This document shows, piece after piece, positions 43,263 through 55,081 of a stretch of DNA of 64,000 bases (position 1 is the stretch's first letter; each line of letters starts with the position of its first letter). Under the pieces are notes generated by a model. That model worked only from the letters and a program-made list of their open reading frames with translations. It was not told the DNA's origin and made no database searches. The position numbers and the translations under genes are program-made. The stretch covers positions 82,082,501 to 82,146,500 of the forward strand of contig NC_083869.1 of the NCBI RefSeq assembly GCF_032452875.1. The letters run 5' to 3'. This stretch comes from Bos javanicus. Taxonomy: Eukaryota > Chordata > Mammalia > Artiodactyla > Bovidae.

Positions 43263-44108
43263 CAGTTCAGTTCAGTCACTCAGTTGTGTCCAACTCTTTG
43301 TGACCTCATGGACTGCAGCATGCCAGGCCTCCCTGTCCATCATCAACTCCCGGAGTTTACTCAAACTCATGTCCATTGTGTCGGTTATGCCATCCAACCA
43401 TCTCATCCTCTGCTGTCCCCTTCTCCTCCCACCTTCAATCTTTCCCAGCATCAGGAACTTTTCAAATGAGTCAGTTCTTTTCATCAGGTGACCAAAGTAT
43501 TGGAGTTTCAGCTACAGCATCAGTCCTTCCAATGAATATTCAGGATTACCTTTAGGTTGGATCTCCTTGTAGTCCAAGGGACTCTCAAGAGTCTTCGTTC
43601 AAAACCACAGGTTCAAAAGCATCAGTTCTTCTGCACTCAACTTTCTTTATAGTCCAACTCTCACATTCATATATGACTACTGGAAAAACCATAGCTTTGA
43701 CTAGACGGACCTTTGTTGACAAAGTCATGTCTCTGCTTTTTAATATGTTGTCTAGGTTGATCATATCTTTTCTTTCAAGGAGTAAGCATCTTTTAATTTC
43801 ATGGCTGCAGTCGCCATCTGCAGTGATTTTTTTGATCCCCCAAAAATAAAGTCTGCCCCATTTATTTGCCATGAAGTAATGGGACCAGATGCCATGTTCT
43901 TTGTTTTCTGAATGTTGAGCTTTAAGCCAACTTTTTCACTGTTCTTTTTCACCAAGAGGCTTTTTAGTTCTTCTTTGCTTTCTGCCATAAGTGTGGTGTC
44001 ATCTGCATATCTGAGGTTATTGATATTTCTCCCAGAAATCTTGATTCCAGCTTGTGCTTCATCTAGCCCAACAGTTTTCATGATGTGCTCTGCATATAAG
44101 TTAGATAA
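43263..44108 (-). mobile_element. BovB, 5'-truncated, with RT catalytic block
   Basis: Antisense from '(T)CAGTTCAGTTCAGTCACTC' to 'GCATATAAGTTAGATAAAC'. The minus-strand ORF 43761-44081 carries INNLRYADDTTLMAESKEEL, and 43585-43872 continues the C-terminal region in another frame. Indels break the ORF. Confidence 0.93.
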
Positions 44109-44785
44109 ACATATGTGTCATATATATTTATACCTTTCCAATTGTACATTTTTCCACCTTGAAGTATATGTGTAGCCTTACCTATTTCTTGGTAATCCTA
44201 AATTTAGGCCCTCATATGGGTGAGTTCTTTCTTACAATTTATCTTTACATATTTTAAGGAAATTGGAAGGTGTTGTGAGATTTAAAAAAAAATATTAGTG
44301 ACTTTTATTTAATTAATCAAAATAGAATCCTTTCTCCCAGGTAGTCTTATATGATATACGATTTGCTTCTAAAAATATTGTTAATTTTACCTATAACAAG
44401 AAGAGTTTACAAAATACCATACTGATTTTACTCTACCAGCTATAATTAATGAAATATTTGAGAATTAGTATTTTTCAGATGTTTCTAGATTCTAAGTAGA
44501 GGAGGTCATAATATACAAAAATTGTTAGTAGGATGTGTTATCACATCTCATGAAAAGTAATATTTTAGGGCAAAAAGATCATTCTCTCCATAGTATGTTT
44601 TACCAGAATTGTATTCAACACTCTATCTTGTTCATAAGCATATATTCTTAACTGTACTTAATAAATTTTAACTAGCTATTTGTTGCTGAAAATCTTTCTT
44701 AAATGATAATCACTATAATTGATCTATCATCCACTGTTGTAATATAATATCTGTTAACAGCAGTACACTATGGGAGGAAAAATAG
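44109..44785. other. AT-rich DNA with no recognised gene
   Basis: No repeat phrase or exon was recognised. Confidence 0.5.
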
Positions 44786-44797
44786 CATAGTGGATTT

Positions 44798-45007
44798 GTT
44801 GTTATTATTCAGTCGTTCAATTGTGTCCGACTCTTTGTGACCCCATCAACTGCATCCTGTTCTTCACCATCTCCTGAGAACTGCTCAAACTCATGTCCAT
44901 TGAGTCGGTGACGCCATCCAACCATCTCATCCTCTGTCATTTCCTTCTCCTCCTGCCTTCAATCCTTTCCAGAATCAGAGTCTTTTTCAATAAGTCAGTT
45001 CTTCACA
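44798..45007 (-). mobile_element. BovB 3' end, 5'-truncated, with TSD
   Basis: 'TTGTTATTATTCAGTCGTTC' to 'CAATAAGTCAGTTCTTCA'. Flanked by CATAGTGGATTT (44786-44797) and CATAGTTGATTT (45008-45019), 12 bp with one mismatch. Only the 3' ~210 bp are present. Confidence 0.92.
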
Positions 45008-45019
45008 TCATAGTTGATT

Positions 45020-45419
45020 TATGTGCATACAAATCCATCCTTGGGAAATTTATTGGACATCTCTGGGCTTTAGTTTCCTGATTTGTCAAGTAGGGATAGT
45101 AAAAACATCTGTTCCATAAGACTATAATTACATGTATATTTCTAAATAAAGTATTTAGGACAAAGTCAGGTACATAGTACTTAGCAAAAGTTGACTATTT
45201 TTGTTTGAAAATCAAATATATATATAATACAATGTTATATTACATATACAGTAACAGAGGAAAAAACTCTGGCTCATTTACAATGTCTGTATTAATTCAT
45301 CATGCTAATTAGTATACTAGTTCATGTTTATAGTATTAAATTACTTAATGCATATAAAATTTGGGGGGATATAATTTTTATTTGTCTCTTATTTCTTAAG
45401 CTCTTATTTAGAGATAATT
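45020..45419. other. AT-rich DNA with no recognised gene
   Basis: Nothing recognised apart from short AT repeats near 45210. Confidence 0.5.
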
Positions 45420-46500
45420 GTAGAATTACAATCAGGTTATTGACATTGATGCTCAGCCAAGGTACCAAGTATTTCCACCACTCAGGAATTCTTCACATGT
45501 CCCTTTTATAGATACCCAACCTTTCCCCCATCCTCCCTCTCCCCTTCTTAAAGCCTGGCAACCACTAATCTTTTTCTTTTTCATATAATTTTGTATTTTA
45601 AAAGTGCTATGTAAGTAAAGTCAGTGTGTAACCTTGGAAATTGGCTTTTTTTCCGACTCGGTATCTCTCTGAAGTTTTACCTAGGCTTTTGCATTTAATC
45701 AATAATCTGCTCCTATTTACAGCTGAGTAGAATTTTATGGTACAGATGTACCACAATTGGCTTAACCATTCACTCTAGAACATCTGGGTTGATTCCAGCT
45801 TTGGTCTATTATGACAACATTTGCATATACATTTTTGTGTGTATACATTTTCTTGTCTCGTTTGAATAAATGAGTACAGTTGCTGTGTTCTATAGCAGTT
45901 GTATGATTTTGTTTTTTAACAAACTTCCAAAATGTTTTCCAGGAAAGCTGTAACACTTTATATCTCCACAACAATATATGAGTAATCCAGTTTTTCCATG
46001 TCACCAGCATTTACTGTTGTCTCTCTTATTTCTTTTAGTTTTTCTGATAGATGTGCAGTGATTTTTCTTTGTGGTTTTAATTTACAGTTCTCTAATGGCT
46101 GACAATGTGGAATATCTCTTCATGTGCATATTTACCATATGTATATCCACTTCAGTGAAATGTTATTTCATATACTGGATATTTTCTACCAGGATTTTTA
46201 ATTTTTATGTTGAGTTACTAGATTTTTTTACATATTCAGTCCTTTCTCAGATACCTGATTTGCAAATATTTTTGCCCACTCTATAGATTGTCTTTATATC
46301 ATCTTAAATCCTTCACAGAATAAAAGTTTTGAAGTTGATGAAGTCAGTTTATCAACGTTTGCTTTGATATATTGTGCTTTTGGTATCAAGCCTAATTTTT
46401 TTTTTTACTTAATCCCAGATAGTAATGATTCTCTCATTATTTTTCCCATAAATTTCATAGTTTTATTTACATGTAAGTCTGTGATCCATTTTAAGTTTTG

Positions 46501-46711
46501 TATGAAAGTGAAAGTAAAGTGAAAATCACTCAGTCGTGTCCAACTCTTTGTGACCCCAAGGACTGTAGCTCACCAGGGTCCATGGAATTCTCCACACAAG
46601 AATTCTGGAGTGGGTTGCCATTTCCTTCTCCAGGGGATCTTCTCAACCCAGGAATCAAACCCAGGTCACCAGCATTGTGGGCAGACTCTTTACCGACTGA
46701 GCCACCAGTGA
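46501..46711 (-). mobile_element. Bov-tA SINE inside the old L1
   Basis: 'GAAAGTGAAAGTAAAGTG', 'TTCTCCAGGGGATCTTCTC' and the reversed head 'TTTACCGACTGAGCCACCAG'. It interrupts L1 ORF2 sequence ('GTGATCCATTTTAAGTTTTG' on the left). Confidence 0.9.
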
Positions 46712-48721
46712 GTATTAAGTCAAGGCAAGTTTAAATCTTGCCTATGAAATGGATGACCCATGGATGTCAAATTTCTACAACACAATATGTTGAAAAGGCT
46801 ATCTTTCCTCCACTTAGTTTCTTGGGCACCTGTTTCAAAAAATAATAATTTTGTCTCTTTTGCAATTCTTATTCTGTTCCATTGATTTATATGTCTATCC
46901 CTCTGACAATACCACACTGTCCAGATTACTCTAGCTATACAAGTCATGAAATGAAATAGATATATCCCACCTACTTGATTCTTTCTAAAAGTTGTTTCAG
47001 CTCTTCTAAGTCCTTTATCTTTCCATATAAATTTTATATCATTTTATCCTTATCAAGAAACTTCTTGTTAGGATATAGGTGTTGTGCTAAATCTGTATAT
47101 CAGTTTGGGGAGATGACATCTATGTAATGTTGAGTCTTCTAATCCTTGAGAGAATTCTTTAAGTTCTTTGACTTCATCAGCATTTTGTAGCTTTAGCATA
47201 CAGGTCCTGATGTGTTTTGTTAGATTTGAACTTAAATGTTTCATTTATTTTGAGAAATTATAAATAGTGTTGCATTTTTAAGTTGCTGTGTCCATTTCAT
47301 ATATGAATAAAACTGACTTTTAAATTTTTTAAAGTTTAAAAGTTAAGCTTTTACAATTAAAAATTTTAATAATTCATTAGTATTTAATCTTGATCTTCCT
47401 GAGCTCACTTATAAGGTCTAGGGATTTGAAGTTTTTCATAGACTCTTGCAGTCTTATAGCTGGATAATTATAGCTTCTGCAAAGAGAGATATTTTTATTT
47501 CCTTCTTTACAACCATTATGGTTTTTATTTTCCTTTTTGCCAATTGCACACTAGTATTTCTAGCACTATTTTGAAAATTGTGGTGAGAGCAGATATACGT
47601 GCCTTGTGCATGATCTTGGAGATAAGACCTTCAGTCTTTCATCACAAAGTGTTATGTGAGCTATAGGTGTTTTGTAGATACCTTTATTAAGTCGAGGACA
47701 TTCTCCTTTATTTCTATGTTACTGAGAGATTTTATCATCAATAGATGTTGGATTTTGTGCTTTTTGGACATTGATTGTTATCATCATGTGATTTTGCTTA
47801 TTTTTTTCTGTAATATGTTAGGTTACATAGTTTGACTTTTCAAATATTGAACTAGCCTTATTTACCTGAAACAAACTCCACTGGTTATGCTTTATAAATC
47901 TTCATATATATTGCTGAATTCTATTTGCTAATATTTTGATATTTTATGAGAAATATTAATCTGCAGTTATATTTTTTCTCATTTTTGTGATCTAGTTTTC
48001 ATATCAGGGTAAAACTACTTTTATGACCTAAAATGCAATACATTCCTTATATTCTAGTAGATACCTTATAGAATTGACATTCTTTTTTAAACAGTTGGCA
48101 GAATTTTCTAATCAAACTATTTGGGCCTTTATATTTTTATTTTAGCATATTAAATACTAATTAAATTTGCTTGATTATTATAGGTTTTGGTACATTGTGC
48201 TTTTGAATAATTGATTCATTTTATCTAAGTGGTCAAATTTATGTTGTTTTTTAGGGTTTCTCTAACATTCTTTTGAAATCTGCAAGAGCTCTAGTATCCT
48301 TATTCTGTGTCTTGTTTCTTTTTTCAATCTTGCAGAGTTTTGTCAATTTTATTAATTAAAAGAAAACAACTCTCATTTAACTGAGTTTTGTATGTTGTTT
48401 TTCTGTTTTCAATGTTATTGATTTACACTATTTTGATAATGTTGGTTCCTCATTGTATGTTTATTTGTTTTTTTAAAATATGCTTCAGGTAGAAACTTTG
48501 ATAATTCAACTTGAGTCATTTTCTGTTTTAGTGCTATAAACTTCCCTCTCAGCACTGTTTACTGTGTCCCACAAATTTCTGCATGTTATAGTTTCATTTT
48601 TATTCAGTTCACTGTTCTTTCTGGTTTGCCTTGAAACTTCCTCAATAATTCATTAGTATTTAGAAATGTGTTATTTACAAGTGCTAAAAAAATTTCCTGT
48701 TATCTTTCTATTGTGGATTTC

Positions 48722-48986
48722 ACCCTACTCCAGTACTCTTGCCTGGAAAATCCCATGGATGGAGCAGCCTGGTAGGCTGCAGTCCATGGGGTCGCTAAGA
48801 GTCGGACACGACTGAATGAATTCACTTTCACTTTTCACTTTCATGCATTGGAGAAGGAAATGGCAACCAACTCCAGTGTTCTTGCCTGGAGAATCCCAGG
48901 GACGGGGGATCCTGGTTGGCTGCCGTCTCTGGGGTCGCACAGAGTCGGACACGACTGATGCGACTTAGCTGCAGCAGCAGCAGCAT
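48722..48986 (+). mobile_element. BOV-A2 SINE inside the old L1
   Basis: Two body units ending in 'GAGTCGGACACGACTGA', with the (GCAGCAGC)-type tail at 48970-48986. CpG sites are largely intact, suggesting a young copy. No TSD was confirmed. Confidence 0.94.
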
Positions 48987-49268
48987 GCCCATCTATCTAT
49001 CTTTTAATTGCTATATTCAGATGATTTACATTTTACTTAATTAGGGCTAAATCAATTTTTATTTTCTGTTTTTGATTTCATTTTTTTCTGTCTTTCTGTG
49101 GGTTATTTGAAAAATTTTAGAGTTCCATTTTAATCTATTGATAATATTTCTAGTGTATGTTTATGTATAACTTTTAGTAGTTGTTCTAATGATTGCTACC
49201 AATTATATATCTATGTAGGTTAAATATATATATATATAAAATCTCCATACATAAAGAGAGACACCTCA

Positions 49269-49676
49269 TTTCAGTTCAGTTCAGTCACTCAGTCGGGTCT
49301 GACTCTTTGCAACCCCATGAACCGCAGCACACCCGGTCTCCCTGTCCATCACCAACTCCCAGAGTCCACCCAAACACATTTCCATTGAGTCAGTGATGCC
49401 ATCCAACCATCTCATCCTCTGTCATCCCATTCTCCTCCTGCCTTCAATCTTTCCCAGCATCAGGGTCTTTTCCAATGAATCAGCTCTTCACATCAGGTGG
49501 CCAAATTATTGGAGTTTCAGCTTCAACCTCAGTCCTTCCAATGAACACCCAGGACTGATCTCCATTAGGATGGACTGGTTGAAATCTCCTTGCAGTCCAA
49601 GGGACTCTCAAGAGTTTCTCCAACACCACAGTTCAAAAGCATCAATTCTTTAGCACTCAGTTTTCTTTATGTATTC
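49269..49676 (-). mobile_element. BovB 3' part inside the old L1
   Basis: '(T)CAGTTCAGTTCAGTCACTC' to 'TTAGCACTCAGTTTTC', 5'-truncated in the C-terminal coding region. Old L1 sequence resumes at 'GTATTCTTCCAAATGTTATT'. Confidence 0.92.
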
Positions 49677-50400
49677 TTCCAAATGTTATTGTCTAACTTC
49701 CAATTCATTGGTTCTTCCTTCTGCTCCTTTAATTCTGCTATTGAGTCTGTCCATTTCTTTTCCCCCAGTTATTATATTTAAGCTTTAAAATTTACAGTTG
49801 GCTCTTTTTTATATCTTCTATTTCTTTGGTGAGATTTTCTTTTAAGTTTTCAAGCAAGATTATTATTACTCATTGAAAAATTCTATAATAGTTTCAAATC
49901 TTTGCCATATGTTCTCATATATCCTTCATTTCAGTGTTGGTGTCTGTTGATTTTTTTTTCCATTCAATTTGAGATTTATCTGGTTCTTGGCATGATGAGT
50001 AACTTGATTAAAACCTAAATATTTTGAATATAATAAGAGTCTAAATTTTAAATCTGTTTTGCTGGCCTTCTCTAACAGGACTGTAGCAAAGGACATGCAC
50101 TCATTACCTTCTTACTTTCAGGTGGAATTTGAGATCCAGGTTTCACACTTGGCTTTAGTTGACATCAAAGGTTGGGAGGTGGGCTTGTTACTCCTGTGTT
50201 GCGGTGAGAGTTTGAGAAATAGAGCTCCTCAGTAGGCCTTCAGTAAAATGTCTTTGGTTATGAGGGGTAAAAGTGACTCATTACTGCTCCCCTCATTGTT
50301 TTCACTATACAGAGGGGAGTGACATTTTTTTTCCTAGGGGATGGTGAATGGTACAAATTACCACTAGGACTCTGAGAAGATGAAATAAATGTATTTTTCT

Positions 50401-51900
50401 CTAATTCTTTGACTAAGTATCAATACAAATAAAATCTCTGGAAATTGTATATGAAACAAGCCTAAGAAAATTATTAAAGGTGGCTCACTGGGAAGACCAG
50501 GAGGTTAGTTTCCTTGGTTTACTTTTGCCTTATATATGCCAGACTTGGAGTAAACAAAGCAACCTGAAATACCAACAGGTACATACAAAAATGTCTCAAC
50601 AAAACTCTGCTCTCCCAAAATACCAGAAAAGAAGTAGCCTAGAAATGCAGAAAACTTTCAGACTATTCTGCTCTATCCCAGAAAAAGTACCACACATACA
50701 CACACACACACACACACTCACACACAAATGGCCTCAAAGCAGTAAATACCAACATGATAGTTGAGACACTATGCTCAAAAAATGTAAGGAGCATCTTCCA
50801 AACACCTTCATACTTCCAGGTACCTAATCCTCAACTCCAGCCCCTTCCATAGTATCAGTGAAGATCATCCCCATCCAGAAGCAAAGAGAGATCCTTCCAC
50901 ATCCAAACAGGAAAATAATTTTATTTTTAAGAATATGAAAACATCTTAATTAATAGGATATGTAAATAAGTATTTAAAACATGACTATAAATCTTAGTTT
51001 CCTGGGAAATTATAAAAATAAACAATGGATAGCCATCTGAGAAAAAAAATATAGCAGATTTTCACACACACAAAAAAAACTAATCTCTCTCTAAATGAAT
51101 ATATTATTATGTGTTTTGTGAATTACTGTTATAATAGTACCATAGTTTTGTCAAAAAAATGGATTGAGCATTATGTAAATTAATATAGGAGAATCAAATG
51201 CATTTAACAAAGATATCTTGATGAGAAATACTGGGCCATTATTTGTTATATTTCTGACTTGATATTTCTAAAAAACAAAAGGGAAGGGTTGGAAAAGCCA
51301 GATTTTGAAATGGTCTGCACATTTCTCTGTGATCTCAGACTTATTCTATACAGCTGTGTTAACTATCTATCATTTTCCTAAGATCTGCACACAATTAAAT
51401 CAAGACAACTTTAGTTTGACTACTGTAAATTCAAAAATATCCATTTGAATGCTTCTCATGTCTAGGACACTTTCTTAGCAAAAAAAAGGGTACTTTGAAA
51501 TTAAATGACATTTTCATGGACCAGCATAATGATTTCTTTCAAATATAAAGACGTTTCTTTGGAATCTTTGTACAAATAGACTGAAATTACTTGAACTATG
51601 GCTATCACACATATTCATATATTCTTATTTACCAAAAAGTGCTTAATAATCCCATGAAAAATATGTAACATTTTTAATTGTAGCATGAAAATTCTACTAA
51701 TTTATGTAAATTCTATATACAATGTTAGTATTTTAATATTATTGACAATTATTGAATTAATACATAAAATGGACATTTCATAGAATTGAGATATGCTTCT
51801 TTAATATTTGCATAATGTATAGTCCAGTTTGATAACATGTAAGTACTGAAAAAGCATATCATTTTCATGTAATCATTTTCCAGCATTTAATGGGAAGGTG
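50401..51900. other. no recognised gene; one (CA)n run
   Basis: AT-rich DNA. A 94-codon ORF at 50480-50764 runs into the CA repeat and has no known motif. Confidence 0.5.
50692..50726. repeat. (CA)n microsatellite, imperfect
   Basis: CA units interrupted by TA and CT. No SINE remnant is recognisable next to it. Confidence 0.85.
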
Positions 51901-51907
51901 GAGCACA

Positions 51908-52240
51908 TTGTTGTTGCTGTTAAGTCACTAAGAAGTGTCCAGCACTTTGCAACCACATTGACTTTAGCACACCTGGCTCTTCTGTCCTCCACTATCTCCT
52001 CCTGCAGTTTGCTCAAATTCATATCCATTGAGTTGATGATGCTATCTAACCATCTCATCCTCAACTGTCCCCTTGATCTTTTGCCATCAATCTCTCCCAG
52101 CATAAGGGTCTTTTCGAATGAGTCAGCTCTTTGCATCACATGACCAAAGTATTGGAGCTCCAGATTGAGCACCAGCCTTTCCAATGTACATTCAGGGTTG
52201 ATTTCCTTTAAGATGGACTGGTTTGATCTCCTTGTTGTCC
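51908..52240 (-). mobile_element. older BovB, 3' end segment (outer element, left part)
   Basis: Antisense BovB 3' UTR, 'TTGTTGTTGCTGTTAAGTC' to 'GATCTCCTTGTTGTCC', where a younger BovB interrupts. The coding continuation is found 4.4 kb away at 56606. A candidate 7-bp TSD of the outer element, GAGCACA, lies at 51901-51907 and 58404-58410. Confidence 0.9.
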
Positions 52241-52912
52241 AGTTCAGTTTCATTCAGTCTCTCAGTCGTGTCCAACTTTTTGTGATCCCCTGGGAAGCAG
52301 CAAAACAGGCTTCCCTGTCCATCACCAAGTCCTGGAACTTGCTCAAACTCATGTTCATTGAGTCAGTGATGCCATCTAACCATCTCATCTCTGTTATCCC
52401 ATTCTCTTCCTGTCTTCAATCTTTCTGAGCATCAGGGTCTTTTCCAATGTGTAAGTTCTTTTCATAAAATGGCCAAAGTATTGCAGAGTCAGCTGCAGCA
52501 TCAGACATTCCAAGGAATATTTAGGACTGATTTCCTTTAGGATGGACTGGTTGGATATCCTTACAGTCCAAGGGAATTTAAAGAGTCTTCTCTAAGACCA
52601 CATTTCAAAAGCATCAATTCTTCAGTGCTCTGCTTTCTTTATAGTCCAGCTCTCACATCCACATATGACTACTGGAAAAACTGTAACCTTGACTAGATGG
52701 ACCTTTTTTTGGCAAAGTAATGTCTCTGCATTATAATATGTTGTCTAGGCTGGTAATAGGTCTTTCCCCAAAGAGCAAGCACCCTTTAATTTCATGGCTG
52801 CCATCATCATATATAGGTGGTCTGATTTTTGGAGCCCAGAAAAATAAAGTCTCTCACTTTTTCCATTGTTTCCCCATCTATGTGCCATGAAGTGATGTCA
52901 TGATCTTAGTTT

Positions 52913-54101
52913 TCTGAATGTTGAGTTTTAAGCCAACTTTTTCACTTTCCTCATTCACTTTCAAAAAGAGGCTCTTTAGTTCTTTTTTGCTTTCTGCCAT
53001 AAGGGTGATGTCATCTGCATATCTGATGTTATTAATCTTTCCCTCTAGCAATCTTTATTCCAGCTTGTGCTTCATCCAACCCATCATTTCACATGATGTA
53101 CTCTGCATATAAGTTAAATAAGCAGGTGACAGTAAACAGCACTGACATACTCCTTTCCCACTTTGGAACCAGTCTGTTGTTCCATGTTCAGTTCTAACTC
53201 TTGCTTCTTGACCTGCATACAGATTTATCAGGAGGCAGGACAGGTGCTCTGGTTTTCCCATTTCTTGAAGAATTTCCCACAGTTTGCTGTGATCCACACA
53301 GTCAAAGGCTTTGGTGTAGTCAATAAAGAATAAGTAGAAGTTTTTTCTGGAATGTTGTTGCTTTTTCTATGATCCAGCAGATGTTGTCAATTTGATCTCT
53401 GGTTCCTATGCCTTTTTGAAATCCAGACTGAACAACTGGAAGTTCACAGTTCATGTACTGTAGAAGCCCAGCTTGGAGAATTTTGAGCATTACTTCCTTT
53501 CTCATGTGTGCTGAGTGCAATTGTTCGGTAGTTTGTGCATTTTTTGGCTTGCCTTTCTTTGGGATTGGAGTGAAAACTGACCTTTTCCAGTCCTGTGGCC
53601 ACTGCTGAGTTTTGCAGATTTGCTGGCATATTGAGTGCAGCACTTTCACAGCATCATATTTTAGGATTTGAAATAGCTCTACTGGACTTCCATCACCTCC
53701 ACTAGTTTTGTTCTTAGTGATGCTTCCTAAGGCCTACTTGACTTCACATTCCAGGATGTCTGGCTCTAGGTGAGTGATCACACCATCGTGGTTATCTGGG
53801 TCATGAAGATCTTTTTTGTATAGTTCTTCTGTGTATTTTGCCACCTCTTCTTAATATCTTCTGCTTATGATAGGTCCATACAATTTCTCTCCTTTATTTT
53901 GCCCACTTTTCCATTAACTATTTCAACTATTTCCTTGGTATCTCCAATTTTCTTGAAGAGATGTCTAGTTTTTCCCATTCTAATTTTTCCCTCTATTTCT
54001 ATGCATTGATCCCTGAAGAAGGCTTTCTTATCTCTCCTTGCTATCTTTTGGAACTCTGCATTCAAACGGGTATATCTTTCCTTTTCTCCTTTGCCTTTCA
54101 C
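52913..54101 (-). pseudogene. younger BovB reverse-transcriptase and linker region, decayed
   Basis: Minus-strand pieces: 53865-54101 (KGEKERYTRLNAEFQKIARR), 53320-53649 (QQWPQDWKRSVFTPIPKKG; RDQIDNICWIIEKA) and 53055-53297 (MDHSKLWEILQEMGKPEHLS; GTTDWFQSGKG). In 53055-53297 the usual RQGC block reads CQCC. Homology to the catalytic region continues near 52990-53040 without a long open frame. Non-functional. Confidence 0.83.
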
Positions 54102-54340
54102 TTATCTTCTTATCTCAGCTATTGGTAAGGCATCCTCAGACAGCCATTTTGACTTTTTGCATTTCTTTTCTTGGGGATAGTCTTAAGAACTGTCTTTAGT
54201 ACAATGTAATGAACCTCCATCCATAGTTCTTCAGGCACTCTGTCTATCAGATCTATTCCACTGAATCTGTTTGTCACTTCCATTGTATAATCGTAAGTGA
54301 TTTGATTTAGGTCATACCTGAATGGTCTAATGGTTTTCCC

Positions 54341-54606
54341 CGCTGCTAAGTCGCTTCAGTCGTGTCTGACTCTGTGCAACCCCATAGACGGCAACCCACA
54401 AGGCTCCGCCCTCCCTGGGATTCTCCAGGCAAGAACACTGGAGTAGGTTACCATTTCCTTCTCTAATGCATGAAAGTGAAAAGTGAAAGTGAAGTCCCTC
54501 AGTCATGTCCAACGCTCAGCAACCCCATGGACTGCAGCCTACCAGGCTCCTCTGTCCATGGGATTTTCCAGGCAAGAGTACTGGAGTGGGTTGCCATTGC
54601 CTTCCC
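54341..54606 (-). mobile_element. BOV-A2 SINE inside the younger BovB, with TSD
   Basis: Antisense BOV-A2 from 'GCTGCTAAGTCGCTTCAG' to 'GAGTGGGTTGCCATTGCC'. The host phrase AATGGTTTTCCC is duplicated exactly at 54329-54340 and 54607-54618. It is the youngest layer of this nest. Confidence 0.95.
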
Positions 54607-55081
54607 AATGGTTTTCCCTACTTTTGTAAAATTCAGTCTGAATTTGGCAATAAGGATTTCATGGTCTGAGCCACATTCAGTTCCTAGTCTTGTTTTTGTT
54701 GACTGTATAGAGCTTCTCCATCTTTGGATGCAAAGAATATAATTAATATGATTTTGTTATTGACCATATAGTGATGTCCATGTGTAGAGTCTTCTCTTGT
54801 GTTGTTGGAAGAGGATTTTGCTATGACCAGCTTGTTCTCTTGACAAAAAGGTGTTAGCCTTTGCCCTGCTTCTTTTTGTACTCCAAGGACAAATTTGCCT
54901 GTTACTCCAGGTATCTCTTCACTTCCTTCTTTTTCGTTATTGTCCCCTATAATGAAAAGGACATCTTTTTTGGGTATTATTTCTAGAAGGTTTTGTACGT
55001 CTTCATAGAACCATTCAAATTCAGTTTATTCAGTATTAGTGGTTCAGGCAGAAACTTGGATTACAGTGATATTGAATGGTT

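Larger units (their letters stand above)
45420..50400 (-). mobile_element. old mammalian L1, antisense, near full span, three later insertions
   Basis: Antisense L1 from the 3' UTR ('CTTAAAGCCTGGCAACCAC') through ORF2 to an apparent 5' UTR near 50100-50400. 46720-46947 still translates to an ORF2 block (RHINQWNRIRIAKE, KWRKDSLFN). Later elements lie at 46501-46711, 48722-48986 and 49269-49676. Decay is heavy and no catalytic motif remains open. The right limit is approximate. Confidence 0.72.
52241..55081 (-). mobile_element. younger BovB, 3' segment (endonuclease core to 3' end)
   Basis: Antisense, from the 3' end 'AGTTCAGTTTCATTCAGTC' to the codons for PFNITVIQV near 55079. The insertion site CTTG(T/C)TGTCC is duplicated at 52231-52240 and 56606-56615. 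A BOV-A2 interrupts it at 54341-54606. Beyond 55081 the same element continues in inverted orientation. Confidence 0.93.
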